DNA of 21,190 nucleotides from positions 1 to 21,190 of IMG/VR virus record IMGVR_UViG_3300001683_000100; one strand, written 5' to 3'. Positions 7,101 through 15,564 of this stretch are shown here, one piece after another. The notes beneath the pieces were generated by a model that saw only the letters and a list, made by a program, of their open reading frames with translations, ran no database searches and had not been told where the DNA came from. This DNA comes from a virus. A program made the translations under genes and the position numbers. Numbering within the stretch: the first letter of the stretch is position 1; every line of letters begins with the position of its first letter.

Positions 7101-9664
7101 TCATTATTTCCCATATCATCTCGTATATGATCAGGTAAATGATATATAAGTCTATCTATATTGTCAGTATCATAATTAGAAGCGCTGGTATTATTTAAAT
7201 TATACCATTCGACCCCCTGAGATGATGATACTTCATATAATGTATATGGCTTAGTATTATTTTGCTTAGGCCAAGACGCATCATAATAAATTCCGGCACT
7301 TCCAGACGAATATGAAGAACTATTAAAATACAAATATCTTTCATACCCATCAAAACTATTTACAACTTCACTATTTGCAATTTCCCATCTAGTTGCATCA
7401 GTTCCTGCATTTTCTATTGTAGTATTTGGATCATTTCCCAAATATCCTGTATCATAATATGTGCCTGCAATTGATTGACTGTAAGCGTTATGTAATTCTA
7501 TCTTTTCCAATTTAGTTTTAAAATTGTCCAATCGTTTCTTAGCGGAACTAAATTTAATAAAATTGTCTAAATTAGAATAGTCAATATTTAATTGCACTCT
7601 ATTTATGGATCCACTAACAATATCTCGTTCTATATCTTGGGATAAAGAACTACTAGTCAGAAGTAAATCATCATACGATTGATATTCGGTCTGTCTATGC
7701 CTAACTATAGGCTCTGAATTATTTCCAGTAGAAGAATTTGGCAATCTCAAAATTGTAGTGGGAATAATTGGGTCTATAAAATTAACTAAATTTATAGCAT
7801 ATGATTGAGGATCCATTACATCCCTAACAAAATATATATCGTCCCCAATTTGTACATTTTCATTTACTGGATTTAAAAATTTAACAAACATATCATCATC
7901 ACTACCCGCAGTATTTAAAACTGAATGTAATGAAGATTGACCTATAACTGCGCTAAAAGATAAATCCAATATTTCTCTCTTTTTAGCAGTCAATATAATT
8001 TTTTTAATATCAGTATTTAATGATTCATACTCAATTCCATATTTTTTAGCATAATTTTCAGGAGTTATATTAATAGAAAAATTGTCAACTTTATCACCAA
8101 TTCCAGTATATGGTTTTGTTGGGTCTGTAATCTCACCAGTATTCAATTGAAAATTTTGTAAATCTGTTATCAATGGAGCGTAACTATATTGTGTGGTATT
8201 TGTAACAGATTCCACATCTTTAAAATACAATGTAGAAGATGAATTTGGATCCATATATCTATATTCAGCTAAAATAGTATCTAATATTACATTAGCATTA
8301 AACTCTGAACCATCCTCCGGTATTACTGTAACACCATCAATTACTTCAGTATATCCAGAATCTAATCTGTCTTGAAGAAAATTAAATAATATCAATTTAT
8401 TTGGTAGTTTATTCCCAAATGTTTCATGAAAAAATAATCCGCTGGCATTAGTATTAAACCAGTTTTTGAACGATGGTGTGAAGGCAACTCCACTAATATA
8501 AGACATTTCGTTATCGCGATCATCTTGATCACGATCATCGGTAAAATTAGTAGAAGAATTTTTTGTATCAAATATAAAAATTGAAGATGGGGCATTTGGT
8601 ATTAACGAATCTTGAATTGTAGCATTTGAAAATTCTTGTAATTTAGACGCGTTTGATGCTATAGATAACGGCATTCCTGTAACTAAATTATTTGGATATA
8701 ATACATTACCATCAGAATCTACTTCTAATCCTTCCGCATTTAAAACCCATTTACCATCAGTAGATCCACTAAAATCTCTAATAAATTTCCACTGTCCGAA
8801 TTCGGATTCATGAGAATCTTGAATAGTTGGAATTAACGTCGGCTTATCTTCTATAAATAATTCTTTATTAACAGTTGTAATGGAATTTTCATTGGCTGAT
8901 ATAATAAAAAAATCTGGAATTTCTATTATTATATTAAATTCTCCTGCTTTGGCAGAATTACTAAACTTAACTAGTTGTCCTGAAATAGCCTTTGATGAAT
9001 CTACAGTAGATTTTATAATAGTACTATCTCGAGCTTCTCCACCATATGATATATTTTTAGATTCTATTATTAATTGATCGCTTATATCACTTCTAAAATT
9101 ATTAAATTGACTTTTATAAAATAAATTATTTTTTAAATTATCTTTTAATTTTATTTTAATTTCTTTTCTAGTTGGGGAAATTCCAGATATTTCATAAGAA
9201 AATTTCCTAGAAAATACTTCTTGATCTTCTATATCGTCTAGCATAACAATAGAATCCGTTGAAGATGGATCCGGAGTTTCAGTGTCATCTATTACTGTAT
9301 TTTTATAAAGTTTCCCGCCGTTATTTATAACTTTTCCATTATAAAATGAAAAATTTTTATCTATTGTTCCTAATTTGTACGTTCCAGCTACTGTTCGTAA
9401 AAAATTATATTCTAACGTTATATCTCCAGTTAATACTCCAATTGAATTTACATAATTTGCCAAATTAATAGATAAATTATCACCAACTTCACTGTCAATT
9501 ATAAATTTTTTGGTTCCTAATGTAACGCCATCGTTGGAAATAGCTCGAGCCAATATAAAATCTCTACCACCCAGACTATCAGATCCGGCGCCAAATTTTA
9601 ATTGAGGGACTTCCGTCTCACTTTTAATGTTATCTTTTTGATTTTTTGATAAAAAACGACTCAT
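4157..9664 (-). CDS. Giant baseplate/tail protein with tail-protein-I-like segment and LamG-like domain
   Basis: This 1835-residue protein is the largest in the window. About residues 838-985 resemble phage tail protein I (P2 gpI type): a helical region followed by FFLKSKGTVEALRGLINCYG and a conserved REYGG. Residues about 1006-1400 look like a LamG/concanavalin-type beta-sandwich; it is interrupted at about 1118-1290 by a module resembling carbohydrate-binding family 4/9 (NNFETG, WANGSSSF, FEFSMYAKT, FFDGG). About 1500-1541 carry a YFSPIDVINQDI segment and 1590-1608 a PARNKAVVGVLIENNILER segment, both familiar from large phage structural proteins. By position after gp6-like it corresponds to the gp7-gp8-gp10 zone of the T4 baseplate, but I see no direct T4 counterpart. 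The N-terminal 800 residues are unassigned. The ribosome binding site is weak (GAGAATATAAATG). It is probably a peripheral baseplate component linking the wedge to receptor-binding parts. Confidence 0.75.
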   Translation of the reverse strand: MSRFLSKNQKDNIKSETEVPQLKFGAGSDSLGGRDFILARAISNDGVTLGTKKFIIDSEVGDNLSINLANYVNSIGVLTGDITLEYNFLRTVAGTYKLGTIDKNFSFYNGKVINNGGKLYKNTVIDDTETPDPSSTDSIVMLDDIEDQEVFSRKFSYEISGISPTRKEIKIKLKDNLKNNLFYKSQFNNFRSDISDQLIIESKNISYGGEARDSTIIKSTVDSSKAISGQLVKFSNSAKAGEFNIIIEIPDFFIISANENSITTVNKELFIEDKPTLIPTIQDSHESEFGQWKFIRDFSGSTDGKWVLNAEGLEVDSDGNVLYPNNLVTGMPLSIASNASKLQEFSNATIQDSLIPNAPSSIFIFDTKNSSTNFTDDRDQDDRDNEMSYISGVAFTPSFKNWFNTNASGLFFHETFGNKLPNKLILFNFLQDRLDSGYTEVIDGVTVIPEDGSEFNANVILDTILAEYRYMDPNSSSTLYFKDVESVTNTTQYSYAPLITDLQNFQLNTGEITDPTKPYTGIGDKVDNFSINITPENYAKKYGIEYESLNTDIKKIILTAKKREILDLSFSAVIGQSSLHSVLNTAGSDDDMFVKFLNPVNENVQIGDDIYFVRDVMDPQSYAINLVNFIDPIIPTTILRLPNSSTGNNSEPIVRHRQTEYQSYDDLLLTSSSLSQDIERDIVSGSINRVQLNIDYSNLDNFIKFSSAKKRLDNFKTKLEKIELHNAYSQSIAGTYYDTGYLGNDPNTTIENAGTDATRWEIANSEVVNSFDGYERYLYFNSSSYSSGSAGIYYDASWPKQNNTKPYTLYEVSSSQGVEWYNLNNTSASNYDTDNIDRLIYHLPDHIRDDMGNNDFVTFVDMVGHHFDNLKNYIDEFGQIYSIDEALDKGLSKQLVYSVAQGFGWNLQDGYDLAKLDKFYFGKSVDPVNKSTSLYASSSLQDISREIWKRIIANMPFFLKSKGTVEALRGLINCYGIPSTILRVREYGGPTITEVEPIYETSRKFSKALDFKSSQYVSSSWSDSLGLGGTQVPNTVEFRYKAVSSSDMTLVQTGNGTSGDQLGIYLKDNASSDNIGRLSFSLSGSSGYITASTEPLPFYNGDYWSVLLTKNTVSEDLFTNNNFETGSLQVPFKAWANGSSSFSTDAHSGATSIKVTQNNPGSRTYSYPYRNPDGIINVDTGDARFVTASIGEKFEFSMYAKTDGGGVTARLVVIELDTDGRVINWSPVGYPNTKSATGGYHYIDKSISTDWEKISFSPEIISKAAVNISVQLSFTQPSDGPRRSVFFDGGTFNKIHANASGNNVIYNLVAKQYDAGRDVIQYIGKTSLNMPGDLNAVSQSYNTAYNNTGSMYIGGYTTNDFGGQFSGSMMEFRTWKSSLEEKYFDEHVENPQSFTGNSVSASYEDISLRYSFNESKNHNSDTTVRDTSTDQSSPIAGIATGFADETSYSSVVDRTKFPLPKLGGIRRSDNKVRIETAEYMDRIGENINLSSTQRVEVSSFDRSPLDSNRVGVYFSPIDVINQDIINQMSDFNFDNYLGDSRDDTEYQYRGLDQVKEEYFKKYTGANNFWDYLRLLNYFDHSLFKQLESLLPARNKAVVGVLIENNILERNKQPINHPVYENPVFEETINLKDEDGDYIKQFAENEYHEVSQSIARLDREMDEESTYDLISENTYWDSQIDNSVFDKPTLRDLNRLDKFGHFGTNYATSSIYKGGPISVFTESISMIDTQRLSVFNKGKHYIYNSKNNYLVGSASSVSFVTSSFEKITENQTGLRRINFEGSKNTINTALSSIDANGKKNYTPVTYILTNPYTLVGDPRESVQLRTEFDLSDEKDT

Positions 9665-9672
9665 TTATATTC

Positions 9673-10209
9673 TCATATTACTTTATCCAAAACCGCCGTC
9701 TGAGCTCCACCAGACCCTCCTGATCCACCACCAGAGGAAGTACTACTGGTAGAGCCAGTATTCCCGCGTGTTGTATTTGTTGATGATGTATTATTATCAA
9801 TTGCGTTCTGATTTGCATCGATTCCACCATTAATATCATTTGTAGTTGCTTTTGTATTAATGTTACCAATCTCTTGAAATTTAGTTACTATTTTATCATT
9901 AACAGACGTTGGATCATATAATTTTCGTTTATGTGGAACCGCCACGTTAAAATTGCATGATCCACCGTCAAAATTTATATTAGTTTCAAAATCAAACCCA
10001 TTTACATTTTGAAATAACACATAGTTTCCATTTTCATCCGTTGGCGGTTCATTGATAGTAAATGGAGCTGATAAATTATCTTCTTCTTTTTTTGTAGATA
10101 CTAAATTCTGTAAAATTTCTTCTATCTTTTTAAAATACTCCATTTTAGCCTTTTCCTCAAGTCTACGTACGAATGGAGTATGTTCCATTTCTAGTTTATT
10201 ATAGGGCAT
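9673..10209 (-). CDS. Small tail-operon protein with Ser/Gly-rich C-terminus, unknown function
   Basis: This 178-residue protein was not recognised. Residues 1-45 are charged and probably helical (LEEKAKMEYFKKIEEILQNL). Residues 48-95 form a compact beta-type segment (NGNYVLFQNVNGFDFETNI, then NFNVAVPHKRKLYD). The last 50 residues are low-complexity Asn/Thr/Ser followed by a Gly/Ser run and AQTAVLDKVI, like a flexible tether. The ATG overlaps the stop of the preceding DNRLRE-like gene as TAATG, and the stop is eight bases before the giant tail gene. It may be a small partner or connector of that protein, given the tight arrangement. The low-complexity tail may vary in length among relatives. 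Confidence 0.6.
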   Translation of the reverse strand: MPYNKLEMEHTPFVRRLEEKAKMEYFKKIEEILQNLVSTKKEEDNLSAPFTINEPPTDENGNYVLFQNVNGFDFETNINFDGGSCNFNVAVPHKRKLYDPTSVNDKIVTKFQEIGNINTKATTNDINGGIDANQNAIDNNTSSTNTTRGNTGSTSSTSSGGGSGGSGGAQTAVLDKVI

Positions 10210-11324
10210 TATCTACTCACTTTGAATTTAAAATCACCACCATAATAATTTATCTGCTCGCCAGATCCACTTCCACTAACCATTTTATATTCTATCTGAT
10301 AATATCTTTCAGCCTGTAACCCATTTAACCAAAGATTAAAATAATTACCTGTTGAGTCGCATGATAAATACGAACCCGATCCATATGGTACCATAACATC
10401 TTCAGTTAAAGCATCTTTTATTTGATAGTATGTTGATGCACTTGGTAATTGGTGCACCGATACGGTATCTGATACTGTCGTTGTAGAAAATGTTTTATCA
10501 GGATATCTTTCTCTAGCTACTAATTTAAATTTTGTTTTTGAATTTTCCTTATAATCAGGTCTAAGCCCTTTCATATAAAAAACTATATCATCTAATTGAG
10601 AACCACTTAATTCTGTAAGACTGCCCGTTGCCCAAGTCGAATCATTCCATTCTACTTCCAATTTTGGTTGATATATAGTATTAGTTTCTCTACTAAAAAA
10701 TGCAAAATGACCATATTTTGTAGTATTTCCTTCTTCAACATTAGAATTAGAATTTCCAACGCTCCCACTTCTCTTTAACATAAATCCTTGATTCGGTATA
10801 GTACTATCCAACCATTTATTTACTATGTCTGTAACATCCATCCTCATATCGCCAGTCTCATATTCGAACGACTGTGAGGCTTCGTATCCACTTCCACTAT
10901 ACCAATTACCACCAGTATCATTTGATCCACTTATCCATTGTGTACCATCCGTTTCACCTACTCTGTATCTCCAACTAACACCTTCTGTATCTTTGGGATT
11001 GTCATGAAATCTTCCTTCACCACCAGTCCAAGATTGACTTACTGGATATCCATATAACGATTGAGATGTAGTTAAATTTGAAGAATTAGCGTCATATAAA
11101 TTTAAATAGTATTTGGCGTTAGATGAAATAGTGCTGTTATGTACCGATTGAGATATAGTAGATATATCAAATTTAATTAAGATTCTAGATACATTTATCA
11201 CACTCGCATTATTATTAGTATCTTTACGAATTTCTAAAATTTCATCCAATCCAGTATTTTGAGATTGGGTAACTGAACCTTCATATATGGTAGCATCTAC
11301 TGATGGGTATTCAAAATAATGCAT
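10209..11324 (-). CDS. DNRLRE-like beta-sandwich tail protein
   Basis: This 371-residue protein has an N-terminal 230 residues that fit the DNRLRE pattern. They begin with DATIYEGS near residue 10, then SRILIKFDIS (45-54) and a run of beta strands with Y-L-x-L-Y-D. A WTGGEGRFHD segment follows near 100, then DVTDIVNKWL (about 164-173), GFMLKR and a closing YQPKLEVEWND (about 218-228). Such domains are usually stable beta-sandwiches in surface or stalk proteins, sometimes in phage tails. The C-terminal 140 residues form a second beta-rich domain ending GGDFKFKVSR. The gene overlaps both neighbours as TAATG, and the ribosome binding site AGGAG lies within the end of the gp6-like gene. It is probably attached to the wedge next to gp6, by gene order. 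The DNRLRE call is from pattern recognition only. Confidence 0.65.
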   Translation of the reverse strand: MHYFEYPSVDATIYEGSVTQSQNTGLDEILEIRKDTNNNASVINVSRILIKFDISTISQSVHNSTISSNAKYYLNLYDANSSNLTTSQSLYGYPVSQSWTGGEGRFHDNPKDTEGVSWRYRVGETDGTQWISGSNDTGGNWYSGSGYEASQSFEYETGDMRMDVTDIVNKWLDSTIPNQGFMLKRSGSVGNSNSNVEEGNTTKYGHFAFFSRETNTIYQPKLEVEWNDSTWATGSLTELSGSQLDDIVFYMKGLRPDYKENSKTKFKLVARERYPDKTFSTTTVSDTVSVHQLPSASTYYQIKDALTEDVMVPYGSGSYLSCDSTGNYFNLWLNGLQAERYYQIEYKMVSGSGSGEQINYYGGDFKFKVSR

Positions 11325-13234
11325 TATACGTCTCCTATTACACGGCCAATTATATCTGTATCTGAAAATTTCAATTCAAATATTGATGGATCTTTTGAGG
11401 GGTAAATTACTCCACTTTTTATTACTGTGGGATCTGCCAAATCATATACATTTCCAGAATATCCAGTTGATATATCATATTTATTTTCAAATACTATACT
11501 AGTACCCAATGGATTGGAATCTTCAGGTCGTTCTACCCCTAGAACCCCATCTACTTCTAATAAGCTAGATACCACTTCGGCAATAACTATTGGTTGATTA
11601 ATCTGCCACCTATCTATGTTAAAAAATTCTTTCATTTTCTTTATAGACCTTAATAGTACTTCATTTTTATTATACCCACGATTCACCATAATATCATATT
11701 TAATAGCTATATTGATAACATATGCATCTTTTATATTGATAGCGTCAGTTACCATTCTAAATCTATTCAAATACGTTTTTAAATTATTTTTAGTTACTGT
11801 ATTTAATTTAGTAAGTCTTCTACTAGAATTGTACCCAGCTAAATATAAATTCAATCCCAATTGATTTTTTGTAAAACTCACTTCTTCACCAGGCTGTGTA
11901 GTTATTTGCTCATCCTGTACAACATATGCTTTAGCTATATTACCAAATCTCTCTGGTAATGCATATACTCTAGTAATTATATCATCTTTAGTAACCATTC
12001 TACTCTGAGCTTGAAAAGACGCTAATGCATTTTGTCTTATCTCAGCTACAGATTCAACATCCATTCCTCCAGACGACGGTTCTTTATTTGTTAAATTTAA
12101 AGAATTTTTAACTCTGGATAATTTCACGGAGTTTAAATTGCCAGTAAATGAAGATATAACTTTACTAGCAAACGAATTTATATCTCCAGACCTAACATTA
12201 TGAGATGTTCCTCCCCCATATGCGTATTTAATCGTAAGAGTGGTATTTGACGGCGCTTCTCCATATGCCCTAGTACTAGTAAAATTATTTGGATCAAATG
12301 CAATTCCCAATTTAGAAGGAGACCCAGGTAAAGATGAACCAACATTATCTGGATTAGGAATTAATTCTTCATCTGGTGTTACTTGAGTTCCAGCCCCAAA
12401 TCTCAATTCTGTTTTTTTATCTGACTTCACATAAGTTCTAAATCTTTTAGAAGTCTTTAATCTTTTTAAAATATAAGGATTAGTACTGTCATATTGTACT
12501 AATGAAGAATCGTTTTCCGCTAAATTTTGAAATTCTGCAAATACCATATCTTGTGCCAAAAACGGAACCTCATACCAAGTATTACCATCACTATCTGATA
12601 CTGAAAGTATATCAGTTATATTATCCTCAGATAAAACTATTTTTTCATATTTACTAGGACTCCCAAATGAAAAAGTTTCTTCCTTAGAATGTCCACTTAT
12701 AGCATCAACAGTTTTATATAATCTCCAATATTCAATTGTCCCACTTGTCGATGTTTGAGATATTTCTTTTCTAACATTTCCCTGATCCACCTTAAAATTA
12801 CAATCTGATAATAATCTAAATTCTACCCCCTGAATTGGAGAAAAAACTCTAGTATCAGACTTTATATTCATTGCATAATCATAATCCGGTTGAGTAGAAT
12901 CATCAGTTCTAGACGGAACTTCTTGTGAAAATGTTATTGTCGTTAATGACGGTGATATCAATCGTGGGGTGTATCCCATAAATTGTGCTATATTATATAT
13001 TTGATTTTTTTCCTCTGCATAAGGTAACAAACTTTCTTTAAACGTGACATCTGTGTAATATGCCATTACATCGCCTACATATGCAGCAGATTCTAAAAAC
13101 ATCATCCCAGGAGATGCTTCGTTAAAATCTTTATATGCATTTGGAAAATATGTTTTAGCAAATTCCATCAAATTTTCTCGTAAACTTGCAAAATCTCTGC
13201 CCACATATGATATGTCTTTTTTATAATTTGCCAT
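11324..13234 (-). CDS. 6: Baseplate wedge protein, T4 gp6-like (baseplate J family)
   Basis: This 636-residue protein is close in length to T4 gp6 (about 660). The N-terminus is characteristic: YVGRDFASLRENLMEFAKTY, then FNEASPGMMFLESAAYVGDV and SLLPYAEEKNQIYNIAQFMGY (residues about 10-90). The second half has the baseplate-J-type core, including a conserved VAEIRQNALASFQAQSRMVT stretch followed by KDDIITRVYALPERFG (about 405-440). In T4, gp6 forms the dimeric ring that holds the wedges together and changes conformation on sheath contraction. AGGAG precedes the ATG by 11 bases. It follows gp25-like by 13 bases and overlaps the DNRLRE-like gene as TAATG. The 25-6 order is conserved among T4-like phages, which strengthens both calls. 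Confidence 0.93.
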   Translation of the reverse strand: MANYKKDISYVGRDFASLRENLMEFAKTYFPNAYKDFNEASPGMMFLESAAYVGDVMAYYTDVTFKESLLPYAEEKNQIYNIAQFMGYTPRLISPSLTTITFSQEVPSRTDDSTQPDYDYAMNIKSDTRVFSPIQGVEFRLLSDCNFKVDQGNVRKEISQTSTSGTIEYWRLYKTVDAISGHSKEETFSFGSPSKYEKIVLSEDNITDILSVSDSDGNTWYEVPFLAQDMVFAEFQNLAENDSSLVQYDSTNPYILKRLKTSKRFRTYVKSDKKTELRFGAGTQVTPDEELIPNPDNVGSSLPGSPSKLGIAFDPNNFTSTRAYGEAPSNTTLTIKYAYGGGTSHNVRSGDINSFASKVISSFTGNLNSVKLSRVKNSLNLTNKEPSSGGMDVESVAEIRQNALASFQAQSRMVTKDDIITRVYALPERFGNIAKAYVVQDEQITTQPGEEVSFTKNQLGLNLYLAGYNSSRRLTKLNTVTKNNLKTYLNRFRMVTDAINIKDAYVINIAIKYDIMVNRGYNKNEVLLRSIKKMKEFFNIDRWQINQPIVIAEVVSSLLEVDGVLGVERPEDSNPLGTSIVFENKYDISTGYSGNVYDLADPTVIKSGVIYPSKDPSIFELKFSDTDIIGRVIGDV

Positions 13235-13247
13235 ATTTCTTTAACTC

Positions 13248-13655
13248 CTATTGGTTATACGTCACCACGGTAGTATTACTTTGAGTTGGATCTGTCACTA
13301 AACTAAAATGTATTTTAATATTCAGTCTATTTAAATCTTTATTTAAACTAGGTGATATATTATTAATTTTTATATACGGAAGCCATTTTGATACCGCCTC
13401 ATTTATAGATTCTTCCGATTTGACCAATATATCATCGTCCATTTGTTCAAAATTTAGTTGGGATAACGAGCATCCAAAAGTGGGGTGTCCGAATCGCTCC
13501 CCAAATTTAGTTAATAGTAAATTTTTCAAATTGTACTCTGCCTGCTCTATGGTTGTGGATGTTTTATTAAAAAATCCACTAGTGCCATATTCTATGGGAA
13601 GCTTTACCCCTATAAATACATCGGGATCATTATCATATTCTCTATTAGATGCCAT
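13248..13655 (-). CDS. 25: Baseplate wedge protein, T4 gp25-like (GPW/gp25 family)
   Basis: This 135-residue protein is nearly the length of T4 gp25 (132). It has the family signature: an N-terminal acidic, aromatic stretch leading to VKLPIEYGTSGFF, and a helix IEQAEYNLKNLLLTKFGER. The conserved GERFGHPTFGCSL turn (about residues 56-68) follows, and a C-terminal beta segment (INIKIHFSL pattern) with hydrophobic alternation. Proteins of this family sit at the inner baseplate and trigger sheath assembly, pairing with gp6. The ATG overlaps the stop of the 165-residue gene as TAATG. Next downstream is gp6-like, the standard neighbour. Confidence 0.92.
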   Translation of the reverse strand: MASNREYDNDPDVFIGVKLPIEYGTSGFFNKTSTTIEQAEYNLKNLLLTKFGERFGHPTFGCSLSQLNFEQMDDDILVKSEESINEAVSKWLPYIKINNISPSLNKDLNRLNIKIHFSLVTDPTQSNTTVVTYNQ

Positions 13656-14152
13656 TATTTATCTTTGTTTATTACTTTCATTAAATCCGAATAATCTCGT
13701 GTTAGTGCCTTCATTATTCCGTCTGGAACATCACTCTCTTTAACTCCTGATGATCTAGCAGTCATTGCTGCGCCCAACTCTCTTTTAAATTCTTTCTGAT
13801 CACCAAATTGACCACTTTTCATCGCAATCTCATTAGCCTTACTAGAATCGAATACATCACCGCCCATCAACGGGTAATCATCCCCAGTCGACTGTGGCAA
13901 TCCACCCTTAGTTTCATTTAATACTCTATTTAATGCTTCATCCTTAGTATAACGAACTGCGGTCATTTTCGTTGGGGGTGTATTTGGTGTGGTAGATTTT
14001 TTAACTATATTGTTTTCTACCTTTTCATCAGAATACCACCCATTTTTAGGTATATTCTTTACACCCTCTTTAATAAATATACCGTTGACTTCTTTTTTCA
14101 CTTCTTCTCGAACTACTTTTCTTATTATTTTTATTAGTTCATTTTTCTTCAT
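13655..14152 (-). CDS. Conserved small baseplate-operon protein, unknown function
   Basis: This 165-residue protein begins with a strongly charged helix, MKKNELIKIIRKVVREEVKKE (first 21 residues), a pattern I associate with small proteins beside baseplate genes of marine T4-like phages. The middle is Pro/Thr-rich (VKKSTTPNTPPTKMTAVRYT) and likely disordered. The C-terminal 60 residues are helical and end SDLMKVINKDK. The ATG is inside the ATGA overlap with the 471-residue gene, and its stop overlaps gp25 as TAATG, so translation is coupled on both sides. It may be a chaperone or tether used in wedge or hub assembly; that is a guess from position. Confidence 0.65.
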   Translation of the reverse strand: MKKNELIKIIRKVVREEVKKEVNGIFIKEGVKNIPKNGWYSDEKVENNIVKKSTTPNTPPTKMTAVRYTKDEALNRVLNETKGGLPQSTGDDYPLMGGDVFDSSKANEIAMKSGQFGDQKEFKRELGAAMTARSSGVKESDVPDGIMKALTRDYSDLMKVINKDK

Positions 14153-15564
14153 GATTTATTCTCCTCCAGAAATATTTCTGTTCCATATCTATTTTGTATC
14201 ACATAAATTTCCTCAAACGTGGTTCCCTCTAAAGTCTTTACCTCTTGCCTAAGTAACCATTTTACTTCATATCCTATTATCGCATGCACGGAAAAATCGG
14301 CAAAATCGTCTGTCATATCCACTAGTATTCCAGTTTCAATCTCACTGACATTTTCCATAGAATCCATCTGTGCTGACTGAATTTGTACACTGTCATACGC
14401 TACATTAATAGTAGCCCCGACAGACTCATCTAATAATTGACGGTGGCGCTCTGAAATTTCTGCATTATATTCATGTTGTGTAATTTTTCCACTAAATCCG
14501 CCTGTAAAGCCTGACGTATCCAGATCAACTTTCAAATATTCATTTTTTCTAACTTGAGCTGGGATATTTTTAGCCAATGAAGTTAAAACGGACGCGTTTT
14601 TCGTGTAATCCATTTTTAATTTTTTAATATCTTGTAATATTTTTGACACCTCTTCTTCAATCGACTCTCCTATTTTTATCAATTTATTAAATTCAGATCT
14701 GGGCTTTAATGGATCTCCCATGAGTCCATTAGGCCACATTTTTTTAAGTCTTTTCATCTCCAGTATTTTTAATTCGTTCCGCTGATCTTTTTTTAAAATA
14801 TACTCCACCATTATATTATTCATTTCTACTTCAGTCTTTACTCTGGTATCCAACCAAGGATCTTTCTTTACCCCAATACCTTTTATTGCATCGATGGACC
14901 ATTGGCCACGAGCCGCAGCATGCTCTAAAACTATAGCATATCGTTTTGGATCTTGATGGACAAAATCTCGCCAAGCATTTGCTAAGGGGGTGTTGCCCTG
15001 AGTATAAAATATATCAGCAGTTCCGGCATTTACATACTCATTCCATTTTTTTTCCAGCATTTTTTCTTCTTCTGTAGGTCTTCCTTCATTATGAGTAAAC
15101 CCAGCTTTTATCATTTGGGCATTTTCTGTACTCATAGTCACACCCTCAGATACAACGTTCTGTATATTATTCATAGCTCCGCCGGCTCGTTCCACTGATT
15201 CTGCCCCATCTTCTATAAGTTTGCTAGCTTCCTCATTAACTTTTACTTGAGGTCCTAACGGACCACTAGTACCAACCATTGAACCTAGTGCTATATCTTG
15301 CCCAGATTTAACAGATGTCAAAGAAGATTTTATATTTCTTATGGAATTCCTTATATCTTTAGTATTTACATCCATTAATCGCTTACCATATCTTTCAGAT
15401 TCTATTTTTATTTCGGCCAATTCCGCGTCAGTCAATGATCCAACCCGTTGAGATTTCTTTAATTCTGCATTTATACGTCTTAAATTATCTAGTGGGTCTG
15501 ACATTTTTTTTGATACTTTATTTACTGTATCATCAATCATTTTTCCTAAAAAAGTTTTTGCCAT
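14149..15564 (-). CDS. Hub/baseplate-region protein of unknown function, largely helical
   Basis: This 471-residue protein is in a position usually occupied by baseplate hub or wedge genes, between the spike gene and gp25. Residues 1-110 are helical with coiled-coil character (LRRINAELKKSQRVGSLTD). Residues about 185-230 contain a compact aromatic segment: PLANAWRDFVHQDPKRYAIV followed by LEHAAARGQWSIDAIKGIG. Residues 250-340 are charged helices (LEMKRLKKMWP), and the last 120 residues are beta-rich, ending IQNRYGTEIFLEEN. No catalytic motif is evident. GGAGA precedes the ATG, which overlaps the spike gene's stop as TAATG. The product is presumably part of the virion; a tape measure is unlikely because it is too short and the location is wrong. 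No T4 counterpart recognised. Confidence 0.65.
   Translation of the reverse strand: MAKTFLGKMIDDTVNKVSKKMSDPLDNLRRINAELKKSQRVGSLTDAELAEIKIESERYGKRLMDVNTKDIRNSIRNIKSSLTSVKSGQDIALGSMVGTSGPLGPQVKVNEEASKLIEDGAESVERAGGAMNNIQNVVSEGVTMSTENAQMIKAGFTHNEGRPTEEEKMLEKKWNEYVNAGTADIFYTQGNTPLANAWRDFVHQDPKRYAIVLEHAAARGQWSIDAIKGIGVKKDPWLDTRVKTEVEMNNIMVEYILKKDQRNELKILEMKRLKKMWPNGLMGDPLKPRSEFNKLIKIGESIEEEVSKILQDIKKLKMDYTKNASVLTSLAKNIPAQVRKNEYLKVDLDTSGFTGGFSGKITQHEYNAEISERHRQLLDESVGATINVAYDSVQIQSAQMDSMENVSEIETGILVDMTDDFADFSVHAIIGYEVKWLLRQEVKTLEGTTFEEIYVIQNRYGTEIFLEENKS

Noticed and set aside
9673-9869. A 63-codon minus-strand frame overlapping the end of the 178-residue protein gene.
   Set aside because: It is an alternative frame of the low-complexity Ser/Gly/Asn tail, which automatically gives Leu/Ile/Gln-rich open frames.
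13420-14252. Two plus-strand open frames opposite gp25 and the 165- and 471-residue genes.
   Set aside because: They are antisense shadows of genes with strong family evidence or coupled starts; one has a hydrophobic look only because it mirrors lysine/glutamate-rich coding sequence.
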